NCBI RefSeq assembly: GCF_000559025.1
Contig: NZ_JAAN01000012.1
Location: 1 to 64,000 of the forward strand
Direction of reading: 5' to 3'
Length of the DNA: 64,000 bases
From: Luteimonas huabeiensis HB2
Lineage (GTDB): Bacteria; Pseudomonadota; Gammaproteobacteria; Xanthomonadales; Xanthomonadaceae
Shown here: in pieces, positions 62,857 to 64,000 of the stretch
Layout: every line of letters starts with the position of its first letter
How positions within the stretch are numbered: position 1 is the first letter of the stretch
Notes under the pieces: generated by a model
Database searches by the model: none
Told to the model about the DNA's origin: nothing
What the model saw: the letters and a program-made list of their open reading frames with translations, nothing else
Translations under genes and position numbers: made by a program

Positions 62857-64000
62857 AAAAAGACAATGCGTACCAGTTGCGCGAACACCTGCACCGCAAG
62901 GTTGTTGAGAGTGCGCACGCTGATCCGTTCAAAGCCTGCTTTCTGCATTTCTTAGGATTGTCGAAGGACGCCCCATCATCCTTCGACTTTCCGGCGCTCT
63001 CCTTGTATCACCGCTGCGCGATTTCGGGCCTCGGCGTTCTGAACGAAACCGTCTCCAGCCCGGATGTATCGCGCCTGCTCGGGCAGGCCGCAAAGATCGA
63101 CTCCACGCCGCGCCCATGGGTCTCGGACGTATTCGGTGTCATGGCCGTGAAATGGCTGGTCGGTCGAATGAACGATGCGCGTATCGCCCGCGAGTTCGAG
63201 AATTGGATATCCGGTTTCCTTGCGCAGCAGGCGGGCGGTGACCATCTCAATCTCTTCGAGAAAGATATCGCGGCGTATGTCCTCAGCGGCGAATCCTCCA
63301 TCTATGCCGGCGCGTGCGTACCGCTCTTTCTTCACTACCGGACGATACGGCGGATCGACGATCACCAGAACCGCATGGCCCTGATCGGCCGTTTCATGGG
63401 CGAGTTCCGGGCGCAGGCGCAAGGCGGCGCATCAACGGCGCTCTTGAGTTTGATGGTTTACGTTTTCGACCAAGTTAATCAGGACGTGGCTGCCGTGCCG
63501 CCAAAAGGCTGGAGTCTCGATGATCTCTTGGAGTTTCTGGAGCATATCCCTGTTGGCCTCAAACGATGGACGTGGGAGGATGCAGGCCGCACCAGGGGCG
63601 CGGAGCCCGTCAAGTGGCCGGTAGAGAACGAATACCACGTCCAGAATCTTCTCTATTTCCTGCTCGGACCGATCTTCAATGACATCGCAGACGAAGTGAA
63701 CCTCCAGCCCGTCGGACAGAAGAATCCGCGCATTGATCTTTACCTGCCCTCGCTCCACACGATCATTGAGGTCAAATACCGGAAGGACGTGAAGAAGTCC
63801 TTCCAAGCGCTTATCGGCGAGATTGCCGAAGACGCTTCGCTTTATCGCGCCGACGCGAAATACAAGGACGCACGGATCGTCAGTATCCTGTGGGACTGCA
63901 CGCGCGCGACACAAGAACATGCCAAATTCAAGGAAGGTGTCTTAAAGATCGACGGAATTGATGGGTGTGTAGTAACTAACGCGCCCTCAACTATGAACTA
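62844..64000 (+). CDS. PD-(D/E)xK nuclease, putative pAgo effector (3' end beyond window)
   Basis: From ATG 62844, inside the last codons of the Argonaute gene (13-bp overlap), a frame stays open for 385 residues to the window end. The first 250 residues are helical with no recognised domain. A nuclease core then follows: PRIDLYLP (Asp298), IIEVKYRKD (Glu309, Lys311) and a helix QALIGEIAEDASLY, the pattern of RecB-like or restriction-type nucleases. Known inactive long-B pAgos are paired with such nucleases, which destroy DNA once the guide finds invader DNA. This role is inferred from order, overlap and motif. Confidence 0.85.
   Translation, partial: MVSVEKDNAYQLREHLHRKVVESAHADPFKACFLHFLGLSKDAPSSFDFPALSLYHRCAISGLGVLNETVSSPDVSRLLGQAAKIDSTPRPWVSDVFGVMAVKWLVGRMNDARIAREFENWISGFLAQQAGGDHLNLFEKDIAAYVLSGESSIYAGACVPLFLHYRTIRRIDDHQNRMALIGRFMGEFRAQAQGGASTALLSLMVYVFDQVNQDVAAVPPKGWSLDDLLEFLEHIPVGLKRWTWEDAGRTRGAEPVKWPVENEYHVQNLLYFLLGPIFNDIADEVNLQPVGQKNPRIDLYLPSLHTIIEVKYRKDVKKSFQALIGEIAEDASLYRADAKYKDARIVSILWDCTRATQEHAKFKEGVLKIDGIDGCVVTNAPSTMN

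Overview
The window is high-GC DNA from a gammaproteobacterium, most likely a member of the Xanthomonadaceae (Lysobacter, Luteimonas or Pseudoxanthomonas type). The evidence is the linkage of a pilD-pilC-pilB-pilA block, a pilR-pilS pair and sucC-sucD, and the abundance of REP-like palindromes built on CTTCTCCCGCATGCGGGAGAAG and CTCTCCCGC..GCGGGAGAG. No rRNA, tRNA, CRISPR array or complete insertion sequence was seen.

Chromosomal part, about 1-28,550. In order: a SEC-C/TPR protein; type IV pilus assembly genes pilD, pilC, pilB and the major pilin pilA, the last with a clear sigma-54 promoter; two toxin-antitoxin modules (YefM-YoeB with its operator, and CcdAB) and a decayed HepT toxin; a GAF-PAS-GGDEF-EAL cyclic-di-GMP protein; the pilR/pilS two-component system; sucC and sucD, separated by a REP element; a DUF559 endonuclease-like gene; an exported amidohydrolase; an exported beta-lactamase-family serine hydrolase; glutamine-dependent nadE; a tandem array of six 136-bp REP units; and a minor pilin operon (pilE-fimT-pilV-pilW and a very long pilX-like gene).

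Mobile part, about 28,560 to the end. This is one end and most of the body of an integrative conjugative element (ICE) of the Tn4371 type. It carries the mating-pair genes trbB-C-D-E-J-K-L-F-G-I, the coupling protein traG, an entry-exclusion lipoprotein, a DUF3363-type relaxase, the S26 peptidase traF, DUF2840, parA, a plasmid-type repA with three iterons, an AlpA-like gene, DUF2285, DUF2958, XRE and DUF736 genes. The integrase and the second att end must lie beyond base 64,000. An EamA transporter, a LysR regulator and a divergent XRE-cupin regulator ride in the middle.

The element carries two defence islands. At the trbI end is a two-gene Hachiman system (hamA, hamB), placed between an intact DUF2274 gene and a second, frameshifted copy of it. 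After DUF736 is a tight five-gene operon on the plus strand: a ribbon-helix-helix regulator with an inverted-repeat operator, a PaeR7I-like (CTCGAG) methyltransferase, its restriction endonuclease, a 730-residue prokaryotic Argonaute whose PIWI catalytic residues look lost, and a PD-(D/E)xK nuclease that runs off the window. The inactive Argonaute plus nuclease resembles the known long-B pAgo abortive-infection pairs. Its co-transcription with a complete type II restriction-modification system under one small regulator is the most interesting arrangement here.
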